Origin: Saccopteryx bilineata | Lineage: Eukaryota; Chordata; Mammalia; Chiroptera; Emballonuridae | Reading direction: 5' to 3' | Assembly: GCF_036850765.1 (NCBI RefSeq) | Contig: NC_089494.1 | Coordinates: forward strand, 2,046,001-2,110,000 | DNA length: 64,000 nt | Shown here: in pieces, positions 34,694 through 47,845 of the stretch | Numbering within the stretch: position 1 is the stretch's first letter | Layout of the letters: each line of letters begins with the position of its first letter | The notes under the pieces: generated by a model | Told to the model about the DNA's origin: nothing | Seen by the model: the letters and a program-made list of their open reading frames with translations, nothing else | Databases searched by the model: none | Made by a program: the position numbers and the translations under genes

Positions 34694-36541
34694 CTTTGAC
34701 GGTTTTGACAGGTCACCAGAGTGTGTCTGAGCCCCGGCAAAGGCACCTGAGCGCTCAGCTCCTCTGGTAGTCCCTGGCGGAAACCTCCTTGGCATGTGCC
34801 TTCTGAGCTTTGGAAACATCGCTGAATTTATTTTCCTTATGCTTTCCCCAGAATTTGATCTAAGTTCCTGAGGAAATGGGTCTGTTTGTTTGTTTTTTAA
34901 CTCCAACAGGTTTGGTTTTGTCATTACGACAAGTCTTTTGAGAGGTTTTTTCTTTTTTTTTTTTTCCTTCCGTGAACTAGTTTCCTTGTGTTGGGGACCG
35001 TCCCCAAAGGGAGAGGGGGAGGGCTTTTCCTTAGTCCCCGCAGGGAGCTGGCACAGCAGGGCTGCCTGACTGCTGCCCCAAGGGCCCTGGGAAGAAGAAG
35101 GGAGTCACCGGACTGAGATGCACGTGGCCTGACGTCTCCCCCGGAGGCTGGTCGTGAAAGTCACTTTTTCCTAGGCTTTGCTCTTCCCGATTGCGAAATC
35201 CTGACGAGTAAGGAAAGTTACGAGCCACCGAGAGCCCCCAGGTCCCACGGCAGAGGTCGCCTGGGTACCTGGCTTGGTTTCCATTGGGCAAGGGCTCAGC
35301 TGCGCCCCCTGAGCGGCCACTGGTCAGCCTCCTGCACCCACCCAGGGGCAGGGGCAGGGGCAAGCTGCCAGCCCCCCCCGTGCCCACAGGCGGCAGGTGG
35401 GCGAGGAAGTTCACCCCGGCCGGCCTGCGGCTCTCGGGCTTCACCCCTGCCCCTGGAGCCCCCCTCCAGCCCTGCCAGATGGGGAAGCCCCACAAGACAC
35501 TGGTCCCCTGGTCTTTTACTTATTTTTCTCTGTTGCATCAGAATTCTCTGAAGTAAACACTCACTCAGGACGGAGCTGTGAGGTGCCCGGGGTCCCTGCC
35601 AAGGCTCCGCGAGGTCACCTTCCCATCTCTTTCTTTATATGGTGGACTTTGGGGACAGGGGAGAAAGCCTCGGAGACCTGTGACCTGCCCCCTCCCGCCG
35701 CCTCGCAGCCCCCTGAGTCTGGACCGGGTGACTAACGCCGGGGGAATGTGTCTGGCCCGGTTTACGGCCTTCCCGTGACCCTGGTCGGGGAGCTGAAGTT
35801 CACGGCGTTGTCCTGGCTCTCCCGTGTCCGCGAGTGTCCAGCTCACAGCGAGCCAGCCCCTCCCTGCTGCAAGGTGCTGCGCGGTGCCCGGTGTCCCGAC
35901 AGAGGGGTGCCAAGCACGCGGAGAGGGCGCGTGCGCAGCGGGTGTCCCGACAGAGGGGTGCCAAGCACGCGGAGAGGACGCGTGCACGCGCGCGGCAGGG
36001 ACGCAGCCTCGTTAGCGTGCTGGGCCGGATCAGAGGCTTCATTTTTCTCTTCTTTGCTCTTTGGATAAATTAGTTCCCCCACACACACTCCCCCTCCCAC
36101 ACACGGAGGAGGCCACTGGAGGACTAGAAAGGGGTCTGTCGCAGTGGGTAACGCTGTCGGGGCATCTTAGAAGTGGCCTTCCCATCCTTGGCTAAGACCT
36201 GCCTCCGGTCCTTCCCTCTCGTCTGTCATCAAGGCTCCGCGAGGGACCAAGTGTTCACCATGTCCCACCCCAGAGCACCGACAGAGCTTGGTCCACTGCA
36301 GCTCGAGACAGTGACGGCCTCCAGGTGGCCTCTCCGCTCCCAGCCAGGGCGTGACCAGGGTGTCCAAGCATTTAAGAGATGGAAAGAGCCCACGATGCCT
36401 TCCACACCTTCTGCCTCGTTTTGTGAGTCTTCTGGGTCCACGCTGCCGTCCTTCTTTTATTTCTGCTCCTTTGGGGATTCTAGACAGAGCTGTCCACCAG
36501 GGAGGACGGGTGCTCTACAGGGAGGGGTCCGCTGTGTGCAG

Positions 36542-36544
<3 letters not shown>
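34694..36544. other. Intronic DNA with a two-copy 51-bp repeat
   Basis: Contains two tandem copies of a 51-bp unit (35890-35940 and 35941-35985, starting ggtgtcccgacagaggggtg), the second incomplete and followed by CG-rich sequence. No exon recognised. Confidence 0.5.

Positions 36545-36572
<28 letters not shown>
36545..36572. repeat. (GA)n microsatellite
   Basis: About 14 uninterrupted GA dinucleotides. Confidence 0.93.
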
Positions 36573-38344
36573 TCCCACTCCTGCGGGCTCACTCGCTCCT
36601 GGTGTCATGGGGGGGGGGGGCCCAGGGCAGGCAGCACTCCTGCCTGGGTGCGTTTAGAAGATGCTCACCTTGACCTCGTTGGGGAGAGAGGCTCTGTGGC
36701 TTCTTCAGGACAGGACAGGAGGGCCGAGGTTGGTCCTTAGAGAAATAGCCCTGGCTGTTGGACCTGGGCCTGGGTGGGATTGGTGAGGACGGGAGCCCCG
36801 CAGGGCGGAAGCCCTGGGGTCACGGTCCACCCACCGCACACACCACTGCGAAGGCTCCGCCCTTCCTCGGAGAAGCTCTTCGGCCTGCATCCTGACATTT
36901 TCGACTCTTTCGCCGAAGAAGACCGTCGGATGACTCAGTCGGACACCCTAAGCCCCGACAGGACGAGGCTGCAGGGGTCCCGCGGGGGCCGTTAGGATGA
37001 CCGCAGCAGGGAAGTCGAGGTTTTCCAGCAAATTAGGTTTCCGTTCTCTGGACTTAATCACACACAGATTTTAATGAAAGAGTCTGGGCTGTTGTATTCC
37101 CCAAGTTGCTATGTTTTCCCCGGAAAAAAAAAAATAGACGCTGCTAACCCCCTGGGTCACTGGCCCCAGGACCTCCTGATTTGGGAGGATGGCCCCCACC
37201 CATCACCATGCGGCCTCGGGCCCCGAGTCTCCCAGACGAGTCCCTAACTTCTCCAAGAGGTGGACTGCGTGTCAGCTCGATGCAGAATGCCGGCGAATCG
37301 CTACTTCCCCTTGAAGAAACACCTGCAGGTTTGGAGGGAGTCTCCGGCCTGTGCTGAACCAGGGGTCACGGGACCCCTGTTCCCTGGAAGAGTCTGAGGA
37401 TGAAGACAGGTGGCCAACCAGGTGGAGGACAAGCCCAGGTTTCCAGAGCGGACAGAACACCCGTGTCTCTGAACTCACCCCCTCACCCCTGCAAAGCGTG
37501 GGTTGCGGGCCTAGGTCCGGGGCCTCCACACCATCCATCTGCAGAGCGGAAACCGCCGGCCGTCTGCCCAGCAAGCCGCCCAGGTGCCACAGGGGCCAGG
37601 CACCCTGCTGTTCTGCTAGGCCAACCCCTGTCCCCGATGTGCGCTGCTTCACAATTCAGCTCCACAAACGAAACGCACAGTCCCGAAGCCCTTTGTCTGA
37701 ACGACCTTTGAAGACACTTATCTGTATCACATTAATAGACATTTAACCCAGTTTTCAGGCAGGAATGAGTCTCACCCTTCCCTCCTGAGGGCTGGCCAGA
37801 AAGTTACTAAATCTAAGTACGGAGAAGCACGAAGACACTCACAGGCTCCAATTTCGGCAAGCGCTTGGCCTCAGCCTTCCATCCGAAACATGTGAGCATC
37901 ACTTCCAGTCAGCGGGTGTTGGGAGCCCTGTGCGGGCAAGGCCACGCCTCTGGTCCGCCAGGCCCCCCAGGGTGGCCCGGCTGGAGTCCTGGCCCTACAG
38001 CTCGGGTCCCTGTCCCGTAGGAACGGACGGACTGGCAGCCAGAACTCCCGCCCTCTTGAGGTCACGGTCAAATGAGCGCCCCAAAATGGCCATTGGCTTG
38101 TCCAGCCTCTGAGTCCTAGGACCCAAAAGTCAGCGCTGAACTGTCAGAACTGGCCCAGGACCCCGGCCAGGGACCCTCAAGGGGACGCGATACCACCAGC
38201 TTGTGGAGGCCCGGGGGCTGACAGGACCCAGGTTGGGGACCCCCTGCGCAAACGTAGTTCCTCTTCCAGCCAGGTCAGGGGGTTCCAGAACGCCCCCTGA
38301 AAGTCTTTCTAATCATCGTAAGAAACACACAGCACTCGTTTACC
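36573..38344. other. Intronic DNA, nothing recognised
   Basis: GC-rich, with a G run near 36609-36620 and an A run near 37124. No exon or repeat family recognised. Confidence 0.45.
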
Positions 38345-39125
38345 GCGGAGCACAGTTCCGTGGGGTGAGCGTCCACACTGCTCTGCGCTGACCTCCTTTC
38401 TTCTTGCCCAACCGGACATTTGTAGCCATGAAACGACCCCCACCGCAGTCTCCCTGGGTCTGACTTCTCTAGTCCCCCACCCCCACCCCGCGCACGCAGG
38501 ACCGTGCAGTGTGTGTCCTCTTGTGACGGGCTTTCTGTCACTCCGCACGAGGTCCCCAGGGCTCGTCCGTGTTGTAGCCTGCGTCCGAATGTCCTTCCTT
38601 TCTGAAGGCGGAACGCCATTCCTTGGGCGGATGGACCACATTGGATGGATCCGTTCAACCCTCGGTGACCGGTGAGGCTGTGTCCCCCTTTTTGGCTGTT
38701 GTCAACGATGCCGCTATGGACACGGCGCACCAGAAGTCCTTGACAGACTCTGTTCACGACTCCTGTTGGTCTGTGCCCAGAAGTGGGTCTGCTAGCTCGC
38801 TTGCTAACTGTCCCTTTAACTGTGGAGGGACCGCCATGCTGTTTCCCGCTGCTGTGGCCACTCCACGTCCACTCCCACCAGCAGTGCCCGGGGCTCCAGC
38901 TTCCCCGGGTCCTCCAACACTGCAGGGGGGGGGAGGTTGTTTGTTTGTTTGTTTTAATAAGTGTGAGGTGGCGTCTCATGGTGGTTTTGATTTGCGCTGT
39001 TCTTACGGTGAGCGGTGTTCAGTACCTTCTCTCGCCTGTGTGGCCGTCTGCGGATGGATCATCTTAGGAGAGATGTCTAGACAAGTCCTTTGTCCGTTTT
39101 TGAATCGGACTACTTCCTTTGTCGT
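38345..39125 (+). mobile_element. Old L1 3' UTR fragment (L1M-type)
   Basis: Successive landmarks of the mammalian L1M 3' region occur in order: ggtccccagggctcgtccgt (consensus like 'caaggttcatccatgttgtagc'), gaatgtccttcctttctgaa, ttggctgttgtcaacgatgc, agaagtgggtctgctagctc, ccactcccaccagcagtgcc, and tgtgaggtggcgtctcatgg followed by tggttttgatttgc. Strongly diverged, and many positions changed to G or C. Confidence 0.85.
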
Positions 39126-40879
39126 TGTGAAGCGCAGAGGTCCCGTCTCCAGGATGAGTATTCGCCGCATCCCGGCCCCACGGCTACGGACGCTTCCTCC
39201 CGTCCAGCAGGTCTCCGCGCTCTGCTCGCCGTGCTCTCTGACGCGGACCTCTGGGGTCCGCCGCCGCCCCCCTTGTGTGCGTTTGCTTTGTCCCCTGGGG
39301 GAGCCCAGACGTCCTTTCTCAGCAGGAAGCCACCTGCACAGGAGTGGCCGTGGTGGCCGGAGCCAGTGATCCCCGGGACCTCCTCCTGCCGAGCAGTCCT
39401 CGCCGCCCCCGACACGCTTCCCCGATCTGTGCACACAAAGCCACGCTGCGCACTTTTGAGCGGGCTTCGCAGGCATTCCAGCCTCATCCTGCGGGAAACA
39501 GCCCAAACGGCCAGGCGGGTGCCTTCCCTCCTCCGGGTGACCTGGCACCCCCAGGACTGTGTCCGCACCCCCTCCACCACCGGTCAGTCCTGGCAGGCGG
39601 GCCATCAGGCACGGTCCTGCCCCCGGGTTAGGAGGTACGGTGGCCATTGTCTGTCTTCTTCTCTCTCCTGCAGAGAGCTGTTCGGGGGTGCTGTTCCCTC
39701 CACGTTCACTGCACCCCCCTCTGCACACTGCCACAGGTTTCTAGAACATAAAAGGCCCCAGAGATAAGCTGACTCTGTTCTCAGCAAACGCAGGGTCCCC
39801 AAGTGGCCAGGAGTGTCCCCCCAGCAGGCAGCTGGGGACTTACACATCACAGGTACTCCCTCCTGTCACAAGGAGAGTGAGTTCTGTGTCACAGACGCAG
39901 CCTGTGTTCTGTGTGTCCTTAGGGAAGCAGGGTCCTCCTGCATTTGAGGGGCTCTGCATCATCCAAACGTTTCCTATGCACAGACCCCGTGCCTGGCTGT
40001 GGGCTGGCCACACGATGAGCACTTGACCAAGACGTGGACACAGCGACAGCGCCAGGCCCGCCGCAAGGAAGGGGTCACCAAAATGCCACAGGCCCCGGAG
40101 GCAGATTTCACGGTGGGCGCTCTGGGCCCCGACTTCTGAAGGGCAGGGCCCCTCAAAACCTCAGCTTGACACTTTTTTTCTAATGACACCAAGTTTGGTT
40201 TCCTATGTGCGATTTTAACCATTAATAGTACATGATATTTTTTATTGATTTAAAAATATGGTTCACATGTATTTTTATTTTTCCTGTCTCTCTCTCTCTC
40301 TTTTTTAAGGGGCCCAATATTTTCTTCTGCGCCCGGGGCCTCAACTGACCTTAACCCACCTCTGCACAGGCCCCTACCCTGCCTAGGAAGGGGTGGGTGG
40401 GGGAGGAAGGGGTGGGTGGGGGAGGAAGGGGTGGGTGGGGCGCTAGCAGACACAGCAGCAGAGGGCTCAGAGCACGGGACGCGGGCGTCTGAGGGAGAGA
40501 AGTGCTTGGATTGGATTTGCTCGTCCCCCGCCCCGTGTTCATGGGGCACCTGCTCTGTGCCGACCCCTGCTGCCTGCTGGGCACAGTGTGAAAGGGACGG
40601 CCCACTCCCTGCCCCTGGGCGTAGGGGAGACGCATCAGGGCCGTGGCTCGGCCGGAAGAGCAGGCACAGAGGGACCTGGGGCAGTGCCAGGGTGAGGACA
40701 GGAGTCTCGCGCACCGTGGGGGAGGGGGTGTGGACACCTGGGGAGACAGCACCCCGACTTCCTACGACAGCAGCCCAGCCCTCACCACACGATCCAGCAA
40801 ACACAGCCCTGGGTGGGTGCTGACCCACAGGAGGGGGGCTCTCGGGTCCAAACACCTGCGCACAGGTGTTCAGAGCAGC
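39126..40879. other. Intronic DNA, nothing certain
   Basis: GC-rich to 40150, then an AT-rich part to 40310. A three-copy 18/19-bp ggaaggggtgggtggggga repeat lies at 40388-40441. No exon recognised. Confidence 0.45.
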
Positions 40880-41290
40880 AGCAGCATGCTTAACTGCCCC
40901 ACACTTAGAAGCAACCGAGATGCCCCTCAGGAGGCGATGAGTAAACAAGCTGTGGTCCAGCCACACGGTGGAATAGTACGCAGCCCAGAAAAGAAAACGA
41001 GCTCGCAAGCCGTCGAAACAAAACAAAACAGGGCGGAACCTTGAATCCACGTCGCTCAGCGGAGAAAGCCTATCTGAAAAGGCTCCAGCGACAGGACGTC
41101 GTGGAAAAAGGAAAATCGGGCACCTCGTGGTGGAAACACGTCACCGAGTCTGTGCCCAACCCACAGAGAGGACGACACGCCACGAATGAACCCCAATGTC
41201 AACACGGCCCACGTGGGGAGGATGACGTGCTCGTGGGGTCCGTGGGCTGGAACGATGACCCCTCCCTCGGCGGGGCGCACGGATAGTGGG
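40880..41290 (-). mobile_element. Old L1 3' UTR fragment, antisense
   Basis: Landmarks in antisense order: gaagcaaccgagatgcccct, gatgagtaaacaagctgtgg, ccacacggtggaatagtacg and gcagcccagaaaagaaaacg parallel the L1M antisense phrases (gatgaatggataaacaaaatgtgg; caatggaatattattcagcc). Same L1 segment as 38345 but opposite strand. Confidence 0.8.
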
Positions 41291-42159
41291 CGGGGCCGTG
41301 GGCGCGGGCAGCGCTCGGGGAATCTCTGCACCGCCCCCTCAGCTCCGCTGCGGACCTGACCCTCCTCTAAAAAGTGAAGTCTGAATTTAAAAAAATAATA
41401 AAATTTTAAAAGAGGAATGGCCTCAAGAGAAGGGGGCTGCAGTTCCCAAGTGAAAGGGGCCCCTCTGTCCCCACGGGGCGCTGCGCGGTGATGGGCGGTG
41501 CTCCGTTTCCGGGAATCCCGTCCGCTCGCACACTGGGCGCGGCGCTGTGCGGGCGGGGGCGGGTCCCTTGCTGAGCGAGATCGTTCGCTCCGTTTATTAT
41601 TTGCAGCACACATTTAGAAGGTAGCGAGGGGCCCTCTAAGGTGACGAGGAATGTGCTGCTGATTCCACAGCAGGAAGACAAGCTCCGAACCAGCAGACTC
41701 TGAACACTACACACGCCACGGGCCTCTTGTCCCCGGAGCCCTCGAAATCCAAAGGCTTGATCTGCGGGGGTGTGGGCAGACCACCAGAGCCAAGAGATGC
41801 CAGGACATTTCTAGACCTAGAGTCCTTGTATCCGGGTGGCCTGTGGCCGGCCGGCCTCGCTGAATCCCAACAACACAGAAAAGCACAGGCCCGTGGGACA
41901 GAGGGGGCAGCAGGGCCAGCCTCCGCCTGGCGGTGACCTGGCTGGGCCCCCTGCAGGCCACGGGCAGGGGGCGTAGGAGATGCCCAGGTGCCCAGCCAGG
42001 ACCCAGGCCCAACTCTCGCACTCTCTCCAGGGAAAGGCCCTGGGCCCAGGGAGATCACCATCACGTCTGAAACAGAGCTCCGCAGTGTGACAACACATCC
42101 CGGGAGCAGGAGCCGGCCACACGTGACAGAGAGGGCAATCCCGTTGTCACCATCCGCCC
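41291..42159. other. Intronic DNA, nothing recognised
   Basis: Mixed composition with an AT-rich patch at 41368-41412. Confidence 0.4.
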
Positions 42160-42290
42160 AAGGCACAGACAGCCTGGGTCCAATCCCTGGCTCTGCGCCC
42201 GCTCACGAGACCCCCTTCCCCGAGCTGCCTCAGCCCCTCAGTTTCCCCACCTGGGAAATGGGCGTAAGAGCAGCCTCGCGGGGCCCTCTG
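42160..42290 (+). mobile_element. MIR SINE fragment
   Basis: cctgggtccaatccctggct + ctgcgcc, then ctgcctcagcccctcagttt + ccccacctgggaaatgggcg, closely follow the MIR consensus (ctgggttcgaatcccagctctgcc ... gcctcagtttcctcatctgtaaaatggg). Confidence 0.8.
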
Positions 42291-44246
42291 TCCAGACTCG
42301 GCCGTCAGTGGTCAGTGTCTCCTCTCAGCTTTGCCCTTCGTGTGTCCCCGGCCGGGGTGACTGTGCCGCTTGCTCTGCCCTTCAGTCTGACGGGGAAGGA
42401 GGAGACACCTCACAGCACTTGCAGCCAGGCCTGGCGGGGGGGGGGGGGGGGTGCAGCCCACTGAGCCACCGCCAGGCTGGTCTCACCCCGGCTTCCCCCG
42501 CGGGCCTGTTGGGATCCTTCACCCTTCCCCAGACCCTGAGGGCCAGTCCGGCCGCACACCGCACACTCTGGGCCTTGCAGAGTGTCTCGAGGTGGGGAGA
42601 CCCCAGGGACCCCCTTCCTGAGAGCACAGGAGCTCAGAGAAAGGTGACAACTTGTGGGGAGGCACCACACAGGTACATCTGTCTGGGGGTGGCCTGCAGG
42701 ACATGGGACGGTGCTCCTCACACGCCTGTGAAGGCCCAGGCAGGTGGGCCCGGGGGTCAGCGTGGACCCAATCTTCTCAGCCCAGCTGTGCCCACTGTGG
42801 GCACCGGCCCCTCTGCCCTGGCCCACCTAGTCTCGGTCCTGGCTGATCCCAGCCACCTGCGCCTCAGCTGACCCCTCAGGAGCCGGGAGCCGCCTCCGCC
42901 CAGGAGTCCTGGCGTTCCCATCAAAGCCGCCCGGCTCAGCCTCTTTGCAGCCAGAAGACAAAACGCCACGGCTCTGAGTCACCGCGCTCCCCGCGCTGAT
43001 TCATGCAGGAGGCCCACGCGGGGGCCAGCCCGGCCTTAACCTCTTGGTTTCCGTGTCTCTACAGCGGCGGGCAGCCGCGCCCGGGGCTGAGGATGACCGC
43101 GCCGCTCGCCGCTCAGGGTGCTCGCCGCCACGCAGGGAAAGGACAGAGGAAAGGGACGCAGCCTGGGGGGAGGGGGTGTGCGGGCCCCGGGCCCCCCTCC
43201 TGGGAACCCTTCACCGGCGCTGAGGGAGCCTCACAAATATCTCAGCCATTGTTCTGAAGAGGACTTGGTCATCGGCTGGCCAGCCAGGCCCCAGGACCAG
43301 CCAGCATACACTGCGAGGACAGCCTAGGCCGTGGAAGGGGACAGGCTGGGCATGAATGACACTCCTGAGAATCGGAAAGGGCGTGTGAGACTCAGAGCCC
43401 GGGCCCGGCCTGGGGACACGGCGTGGTGGGCGCCCAGGGGGGTGCCAGTGTGGTTCCGACGTCGTAGGAGGGGTCCGGGTTCTGGAGGGCTTGGCCGTGG
43501 TTGTGGGGACGGGAGCTGGACACTGCTGCTGGCATCTCCACCTTCTCCTGCAGTCCTGAGCTCTCGCCGTTAATCCTGGGAGGCCGGGAGCCAGGAAGGA
43601 GGGATTTTAATTTGTCCTCAGTGACTGGTGAACACAAACACTTCTGAAGGCTGGGAGGTGGGGTCTTCCCGGCCCCCCCTGCCCCGGGTGGGTGAGTGGC
43701 AGAGTTAGTGAGTTCACTGTGCTTCCAACAATCAGAAGAGGGTTACCCTGAAGAACACCCCCCCCCCCTTGAACACATCGAAAAGAACAGGGGAAAAAGA
43801 CAAACAAGGGTGCTGGGGCCGGAGGGCGGGGAGCGCATGAGCTAAGTCCTGTGACTGAGCGCCGTGCACAGAGGCCAGCCCGTGAGCCCCTCGGGGACCA
43901 GGCGGGCTGCGGTGACACATTCTGGAAGAACGCATCGAAACAGCCTAACATCCGAGGCACTGTATTCAAATAATGAACAGGTCTGCAATGTCGAGGGCGG
44001 AAGACACAGGTTGTACCTTGTGCGGCCACTTTCTTATACGACTTCTTTAGGAACCAAAGTTGGAACGAACGCTGAGGTCAGTTTCCCCTGAAAGCATTTC
44101 TCTGGAGTGGGGGTCGCGGCTCATCACTTTACTGCAGAGGGACTGGGGGCTGGGAGGGACTGGAGGGGTGGGAGGGAGCCAGAGAGCAGAGGAAGCGATG
44201 GCTGGGATGTGCCCCCTACTCCATCTTCAGAAAGCACTGGTTTGTT
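42291..44246. other. Intronic GC-rich DNA
   Basis: G run at 42437-42451 and C run at 43760-43769. No exon recognised. Confidence 0.45.
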
Positions 44247-44548
44247 GCCTGACCGGTGGTGATGCGGGGGATAGAGTGTTGACCTGGGACGCTGAGGTCC
44301 CTGGTTTGAAACCCCGAGGTTGCCAGCTTGAGCGTGGCATTGCTGGCTTGAGCATGGCACCGTTGACATTAACCTCTGGTTGCTGGCTTGAACCCAAAGG
44401 TCGCTGGCTTAGGCCCAAGGTCGCTGGCTTGAGCAAGGGGTCACTCGCTCTGCTGGAGCCCCCCAGTCAAGGCACATAGGAGAAAGCAATCAATGAACAA
44501 CTAAGGTGTCGCAACTATGAATTGATGCTTCTCACCTCTCTCTCTCCC

Positions 44549-44582
<34 letters not shown>

Positions 44583-44599
44583 AAAAGAAAAAGAAAGAA
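44247..44599 (+). mobile_element. Bat tRNA-derived SINE
   Basis: Head gcctgaccggtggtgatgcg, B-box-like ggtttgaaaccccgaggttg, several ggcttgagc/ggtcgctgg modules, caaggcacataggagaaagc, aactaaggtgtcgcaac, a CT repeat (44549-44582) and an A-rich tail. An 8-bp direct repeat tggtttgt occurs on both sides (44238-44245, 44600-44607). Confidence 0.92.
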
Positions 44600-44711
44600 T
44601 GGTTTGTCTTCTCACGTTGCAAAAGTCTTGCAGGAAATCTGGAAAAGAAAGGAAAGCCACGAGACCAGTAAGAAGGGGAGGGAAGTCCTTCGTTGGCAAA
44701 GTGTTGTAGAT

Positions 44712-44999
44712 CAGCGATCTTCAAGCAGGTGTGTCTTGAGAATCGTGAAACCACGCAATCCCTGACGTTGTAGTCAGGGGCACTGACCTCTCTTCCCTGA
44801 GGTGGTCAGCTACAACACGGGACAGCAACCAACACAACAATAACTGTCCGGTGTGAACGAATCAACATTTTACCTTTTATTTTTATGTTTTTTGTCGGAC
44901 CAGCAAAAAATACATTTTCTTTTTTTGTTCTTGGTGTGCTGCAGAATTTCAGTAACTAGCTCACGGGTGCCGTGAGGTGGACAAGGTGGAGAATCGCTG
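44712..44999. mobile_element. Nonautonomous hAT-like element (about 288 bp), older copy
   Basis: Ends start CAGCGAT on both sides (right end reverse complement CAGCGATTCTCCACCT), and the interior has the phrases gtagtcaggggcactgacct and acacaacaataactgtccgg. The terminal repeats agree at only about 11 of 16 positions and I see no matching 8-bp duplication, so the copy is older or rearranged. Confidence 0.65.
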
Positions 45000-47049
45000 G
45001 TCCACACACTCCCCTCCCGCCTCTCGGACACAAAGCACACTCGTGGGAGGACACACTTCGAATTTTCCGCCCGGGACCACGTGACCTGCCAGATCCGTCA
45101 CCTTCCCCTTCGCGGTGTTAGATGCTTGTTGATGACACAAGCAGATCGGCTGGCTGCCTCGTGTTCCAGTGTCTGCCATCAACCGCGCTTGATGCGAGCC
45201 ACTTCCTGGGGGCCTTGCCAGCGTTCCAGTGATGTTCAGCAAAGCCGATGTGCCTGTCTCTACCGCAGGGCACGTCTGCCGCTCTCCACCCAAGACCGTT
45301 CCCGAAAACCGGAATCGCTCACTCCAAGGGCTCTCTCCCCTCTCGTTAAATCTTCTCTCACTTCTCAGAATCTCCCAGGCAGGGACGAGAGGGCCTGGTT
45401 CCTCACACCCTCCTCCGTCCTGGGGCCATCGCGACACTTTTTTCCAGTTGAATAAAAAAAGAATACCACCCTGGTTCGCTTTCCACCTCCTGGTTGTTGC
45501 TGACATTCAACACTTCTTACAAATACTCACTGGCCAACTGAGTTTCTTCTTCTGTTGTTAGTTCATATTTTCCCCTTATTTTCTACGGTGGAACTGTCTC
45601 TTTTTCTTTTGAAATGTTTAAGGGCTCTCTGTCTAGTCACAGTATTGATGCATTATAAAACAAGTTGAAAACACTTGCTTTCTGGTTCGTTTAAAATGTT
45701 GATTATCAGGCTTTTTTTTGGCATTTCAAAGTTTAAATTTTTACTGTAGTGAGAATTGTATATCTCTCTATGTATATTTTTTTGACTTGTGCTTGCAATG
45801 CTTTGAAAGAGGAGGAACCAGAAGTTGTGCAGGAACCATAGTGAATGTCACAGCAGTTCCCTGACTGTTCACCGGGTTCCGTGGGGCAGTGACCTGGGCC
45901 TCCATCTACGTTCCATCCTCGGTGGGGCTGCACACTCTTGGATTCCTTGATTGGATTCCTACCGCACAAGGTCACGGGACCCCCCTGGGACAAAACCCAG
46001 AGGCTGCCCTCCCCCCCCCCCCAGCATTCACCAGGAAACCTGCCCCCATTGGTTTGGGCGGCAAATATTTTAAGGGAGAGGTTGAGTGGGTGACCACGGC
46101 GATGCCACGCCCAACCCGCTTCAGGGACCGTGAGAAGGACAGGCAGGGGGGGTAAGTGGGAGGGGCACACACTGTGCACTCCAGCATGTCACCTTCAACG
46201 TCACCTCGATGGCATTTCTGAAGGCCAGTTGGGCAGTTGAAGGATGGAGCTCCCCTTCTCTGTACCGGGTTGCGTGTGGCATGCTGGCTGCAGGGTCCCG
46301 GGCACAGGGCTGTGGATGTAGATGTGGATGTGGACAAGCCCCAGCTCAGTTACTAAGAAGCAGAGGGGCCGGAGAGGACAGCAGTGTCCCCGGGTAAAGC
46401 ACTGTGCTGGGCACAGCTAATGGATCCAGGCTGCAGGGGGACCAGCACCAATAATGAAGGGGCACCAAGCTGTGTCTGGCTTGTGGGGTGACCTAGGTTC
46501 CGGCCATGGGAGCAGCAGCACCCAGAGTCCTATCCTCTGCCTCCATCGGGAGCCCTTGCAGCAGCTCCCGGGAGTCTGTCCCCACCCCTCCTCCCTGGAG
46601 GGTCTGTCTGCCGGGGACGGAGGCCCAGGCCTTAGCGTCTCCTTCTGCTCTCGGCCACTGGCTCTCCCGGGTCCGTGTCTGTGGGATCTGTGCTGAGTTC
46701 TGCTGGGCCCTTCCATCTGGATCCCGTGAGCCCAGCATGCTCTCTGGGTCTCTGTAAGGGTCCCCCAGTGCTGACCACACAACACCAGGAGGGCGATGGG
46801 GCTTTACAAAGAAAGGGCTGAATCTTGGCCTCAGAAACACTGGTCGGGCATCTCCGGCCTCCCTGTGGGCAGGTCCCGGGACGCAGGTGACTCAGGAAGT
46901 GGGGGGGGGTGATGAGTAAAGGAGAGAACCCCCCCCATGGCCCTGAATGATTGTTCTGTGTGTCCCCTCCTCCCTGCGTCCCTTTCTGTGGGGGCAGCCC
47001 CCACACGCACGGTCACCGTGCTTTGTGCTGTTCGCAGGCCTTAGAACAG
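45000..47049. other. Intronic DNA
   Basis: An AT-rich segment at 45540-45780 may be an old L1 remnant but is too diverged to assign. C run at 46009-46022. No exon recognised. Confidence 0.4.
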
Positions 47050-47262
47050 CGGGGACTGGGGGGCAGGGGGTGATGTGCTCAGAACTGGGGGGCAGGGGGT
47101 GATGTACTCAGAACTGGGGGGCAGGGGGGTGATATGCTCAGAACTGGGGGGCAGAGGGTGATGTGCTCAGAACTGGGGGGCAGGGGGTGATGTACTCAGA
47201 ACTGGGGGACAGGGGGGTGATGTGCTCAGAACTGGGGGGCAGGAGGGTGATGTGCTCAGAAG
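47050..47262. repeat. 29/30-bp minisatellite, about 7 copies
   Basis: Units of gaactggggggcagggggtg + atgtgctca in tandem. Length varies by one G. Confidence 0.95.
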
Positions 47263-47845
47263 AGCGGCCCAGAGCCAGAGCCCCGCTTCTCAGGAACCAT
47301 CCCCAGTAGCGGCATTAGCCCTCCGAGAGAGTCTCTCTCTGCGCCTGGGGACCGGCCAAAAATGGCCCAGCTTTGGGGAGCCCACGGCCGGGAGCGATGG
47401 GTCACGAGGATGCTCACGGGCCACCCCCCCGCCACGGGTACAGAAAACGCAGAACTTCGGGGCCATCCCTTCCCCGGTGCCCGGCACCGCCCCCCGAACT
47501 GTGAGAACTCAGTCCCCCCCCCGAGGGGCTCCGGGCACCATCAGCGCGGCCCGGCCCTTGGCATCCGCCGGAGCAGCGGAAGCGTGTTATCAGAGGGGCC
47601 TGGGGAACCACGCCTCTTCCCAACGGGCGCGTTAGGAAATAGGTTTCGAAAGGAACATGCTTTTCCTCAGACACCACTGGACAGAGGAGGACGGTCTGAT
47701 AAGCTGAGCCGGGCGGAACACTGGAGAGCGTGGCTGGGAAGTGGAGGAAAGTTGAAGGCCGACAACCCGCCTACGGTTACCAGAGGGGCCGCCGCTGAGT
47801 CACGGGGACTTTTTCTTTTTTTTCTTTTTGTGTATTTTCTTTGGT
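47263..47845. other. Intronic DNA, nothing recognised
   Basis: GC-rich then T-rich near 47810. No feature recognised. Confidence 0.4.
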
